A stretch of 64,000 nt of DNA from Pseudomonas ekonensis (lineage in GTDB: Bacteria > Pseudomonadota > Gammaproteobacteria > Pseudomonadales > Pseudomonadaceae), in contig NZ_JAHSTS010000001.1 of NCBI RefSeq assembly GCF_019145435.1, positions 758,001 through 822,000 of the forward strand, in the 5' to 3' direction. Positions 61,796-64,000 of the stretch are shown piece after piece. Made by a program: the position numbers and the translations under genes. The notes beneath the pieces are model-generated. The model saw nothing but the letters and a program-made list of their open reading frames with translations, had not been told where the DNA came from and searched no databases. The stretch's first letter is position 1, and each line of letters starts with the position of its first letter.

Positions 61796-64000
61796 TCAGA
61801 TGTCCCAGACCAGGTTGACCGCGAAGTTGCGGCCCGGCTGGGTCAGGCGGTCGAGGTTGGCCGGGCTCAGCACGGCGGCTTCGCCGACGCTGTCGTAGCC
61901 GCGCACGTCATCCCACAGCCAGTATTTCTTGTCGGTCAGGTTGTAGATGCCGCCGCTGACGGTGACGTCGTCGGTGACCTTGTAGAACCCGGTCAGGTCG
62001 AGGATGCCGAAGCCCGGTGACTTGAACTGGCTGCTCACGCCGTCCGGCGACTTGAACTGGCTGTCGTCGACGCGGTCCTTTTTCTTCACCACGGTCCAGC
62101 TCAGCAGGCCGCCGTAGTTGTCCTGGTCGTAGCCCAGGCCGAACACGCCGGTCAGCGGGTTGACGCTGTTGAGCGGCTCGCCGGTGTCGTTGTTGCGACC
62201 GTAGGCGTAGGCGACCGAACCTTGTGTGTACAGGCCCTGCGGCGCACCGAAGGCGTCCAGGTTCAGGCGGCCCTTGACCTCGGCGCCCTTGATGGTGGCG
62301 TGCTTGATGTTGTTGGTCTGGAAGGTCAGCTCGCTGTAGCCGGGCGTGACCGCGTCTTCGTTGATGAAGTCGCGGTATTTGTTGTAGAACACCGCCACAT
62401 CGAACGAACCGGACTCGAAATTGCCGCGCAGGCCGGTCTCGTAGCTTTTGCTCTTCTCCGGTTCCAGGTCTGGGTTCGGCGCCACGTTGTAGCCGGTGGT
62501 GCTGTTCTCGAAGCGGCCGTACAGTGCCTTGGCGGTCGGGGTGCGGAAGCCTTCGGCGTACTGGCCGTACCAGGTGTAGTTTTCGCTCAGGGCGTAGGTC
62601 AGGCCGAACTTGGGCGAGACTTTGTGCCAGGTCTTGTTCGAATCGCTGACCGTGCCTTTGCCGTCGGCGGCCACGGTGTTGAGGAATTCCTGGGTGATGT
62701 GCGGCTTGAGCCGGGTGTAGTCGTAGCGCAGGCCCGGCAGGAAGGTCCAGTCGTTCCAGCTGATCTGGTCCTGGGCGAACAGGCTGTAGGTGTTGATGGT
62801 CGGGTCGGGGAAGTCGCTGGACTTCTTCAGCACGTCGGCCGCGCTGGTGGCGCCGATGGCGGTGCAGCCGCGGCCGATCGCCAGGCACTTGCCGTCGCCG
62901 CTGCGCGAGCCGGTGACTTCCTGCTGCTTGATCGTGGTGCCGTAGGTCAGGACGTGGTCGGTGGCGCCGAGGCTGAAAGCCTTGTCCAGCTGCGCGTCGA
63001 ACACCCACTGCTTTTCTTCGTAGACCGTGTCGCGGGTGCGCAGCACCTTGCGGCTGATCGGGTAATAGAACTCCTCGGTGCTCTGGTCGGTCTTGGCGGT
63101 CTGGTGGTTGAGGCTCCACTTCACGTTGTCCGCCAGCAGGCTGTCGAGCCCGAAGCTGTGCTCCAGGCCGAAGCGCTCGCGGGTGATGGTGTCGTTGCCG
63201 GTGCGCCACTGGTACATGCCGCCGGGCAGCACGCTGTTGGGGACGGTCGGCGCGCCGTTGAAGTAGGGGCCGCCGTAGGCGCTTTTCTGGTCGGTGTCGC
63301 GGTCGTCCTTGTACTTCTCGTAGGTCAGGCCCAGGCGCGAGCCTTCGGCGTAGTTCCAGCCGAGCTTGGCCAGCACGTTGCTCGCCTTGACGTCTTCCGG
63401 GTTGGCGGCGGTGCGGTCGAGGCCGGTGCCGTTGTTGCTGCCGTAGGAGTCGGTTTCGTGGCCGTCGCGCTGGCTGTAGTGCAGCAGGCCGTCGAACCGG
63501 TCGGCGCGGCCGGCGACGGTGGCGGACTTCAGCCAGCTTTCGTCGGCGGAGCTGTAGCCGGTCTTGAGGCGGGCGCCGACGTCTTTGCCGGGCTTGATGA
63601 TGTCGTCCGCGTCGAGGGTGTAGTAGCTCACGGCGCCGCCGATGGCGTTGCTGCCGTACAGCACCGAGGCCGGGCCGCGGAGGATCTCCACGCGCTTGAT
63701 GATTTCCGGGTCGACGTAGTTGCGCTGGGTCTTGGCGTACGGGCCGTTGAAGAAGCCGTCCGGCACTTCGACGCCGTCGACCTGGGTCAGGATGCGGTCA
63801 CCGTCGATGCCGCGGATGTTGTAGCCGCTGATCCCGCCGCGCTGGCCGGCGCCGCCCACCGAGACGCCGGGCTCGTAACGCACCAGGTCCTTGATGGTGT
63901 TGACGTTGCTGCGGTCGAGTTCTTCACGGGTATGCACGGTGACGGTGGCGGGCACGCTGTTCACCGACTGTTCCTGGCGGGTGGCGCTGATGGTCACCTG
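61796..64000 (-). CDS. TonB-dependent heme receptor (PhuR-like, partial)
   Basis: About 735 residues are visible; the N-terminus with signal peptide and TonB box lies beyond the right edge (codons before GTG 63997 are still open). The plug domain has RYEPGVSVGG, GYNIRGIDGDRILTQVDGVEVPDG and ILRGPASVLYGSNAIGGAV. The barrel contains the heme-receptor FRAP/NPDL region as FRTPTAKALYGRFEN and NPDLEPEKSKSYETG, and the end is NFAVNLVWDI. Two Cys (in GKCLAIGRGCTA) could form a loop disulfide. It is the hemoglobin/transferrin/lactoferrin receptor family; heme as substrate is supported by the adjacent heme oxygenase. No heme ABC transporter is in the window. Confidence 0.9.
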   Translation of the reverse strand, partial: QVTISATRQEQSVNSVPATVTVHTREELDRSNVNTIKDLVRYEPGVSVGGAGQRGGISGYNIRGIDGDRILTQVDGVEVPDGFFNGPYAKTQRNYVDPEIIKRVEILRGPASVLYGSNAIGGAVSYYTLDADDIIKPGKDVGARLKTGYSSADESWLKSATVAGRADRFDGLLHYSQRDGHETDSYGSNNGTGLDRTAANPEDVKASNVLAKLGWNYAEGSRLGLTYEKYKDDRDTDQKSAYGGPYFNGAPTVPNSVLPGGMYQWRTGNDTITRERFGLEHSFGLDSLLADNVKWSLNHQTAKTDQSTEEFYYPISRKVLRTRDTVYEEKQWVFDAQLDKAFSLGATDHVLTYGTTIKQQEVTGSRSGDGKCLAIGRGCTAIGATSAADVLKKSSDFPDPTINTYSLFAQDQISWNDWTFLPGLRYDYTRLKPHITQEFLNTVAADGKGTVSDSNKTWHKVSPKFGLTYALSENYTWYGQYAEGFRTPTAKALYGRFENSTTGYNVAPNPDLEPEKSKSYETGLRGNFESGSFDVAVFYNKYRDFINEDAVTPGYSELTFQTNNIKHATIKGAEVKGRLNLDAFGAPQGLYTQGSVAYAYGRNNDTGEPLNSVNPLTGVFGLGYDQDNYGGLLSWTVVKKKDRVDDSQFKSPDGVSSQFKSPGFGILDLTGFYKVTDDVTVSGGIYNLTDKKYWLWDDVRGYDSVGEAAVLSPANLDRLTQPGRNFAVNLVWDI

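Overview
The window is about 64 kb of GC-rich chromosome from a Pseudomonas, most likely of the P. fluorescens group. The basis is the gene content (MvaT, the OprD porin, TolQRAB-Pal-CpoB, the arcDABC arginine deiminase genes, a GcsR-controlled glycine cleavage operon), protein sequences that read like Pseudomonas orthologues, and many REP/REPIN palindromes with the arms typical of fluorescent pseudomonads. No plasmid, prophage, transposase or CRISPR gene is visible. The only mobile-looking element is a 139-bp MITE-like palindrome. PAO1 locus names below are recalled from memory.

Layout. (1) 0-8 kb: a SpoIIM-like/RDD pair, sbcB, mvaT, purU, a small acidic protein and one amino-acid chemoreceptor of the PctA type; this order resembles PA4317-PA4310. 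(2) 6.7-20 kb: a HerA-like ATPase, DciA, secA, argJ, a GST, a Nudix-ThiE fusion, a cobalamin adenosyltransferase, a sensor kinase, a PanE-like reductase, YajQ and an MscS channel; this resembles PA4404-PA4394. (3) 20-38 kb: oprD, a HIT protein, slyX, a membrane-anchored cold-shock protein, Dps, aspS, yebC, ruvCAB, ybgC-tolQRAB-pal-cpoB, queE, queC and tRNA-Lys; this follows PA0958-PA0976. (4) 38-49 kb: nadA, a second RDD protein, a CspA-type protein, and the gcvH-gcvP-sdaA-gcvT operon with its activator gene gcsR. (5) 48.6-56.7 kb: arcD-arcA-arcB-arcC-DUF5064 and, divergently, a second arcD-like antiporter gene overlapped by alkA. (6) 56.7-64 kb: a class III CoA-transferase, a second dCache chemoreceptor, a YbaN-like membrane protein, a PigA/HemO-type heme oxygenase and a TonB-dependent heme receptor cut by the window end.

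How it works together. Much of the second half handles amino acids as carbon, nitrogen and energy sources. Glycine is cleaved and serine deaminated to pyruvate, arginine is fermented through the deiminase pathway, and a PctA-type receptor steers cells to amino acids. The gcv promoter region is the clearest regulatory architecture: a sigma-54 -24/-12 promoter, an exact IHF consensus and three 18-bp operators lie in order upstream of gcvH, and the activator gene follows on the same strand with an intact GAFTGA loop. The core middle region is housekeeping: Holliday-junction processing, outer-membrane integrity, queuosine and NAD synthesis, and tRNA charging.

I did not find a clear undescribed defence or biosynthetic system. 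The most unusual items are the membrane-tethered cold-shock domain, the heptamer array in the gcvP-sdaA gap, the palindrome in the second antiporter's leader, the MITE upstream of dps, and the single Pct receptor with Phe at a conserved ligand-binding Tyr.
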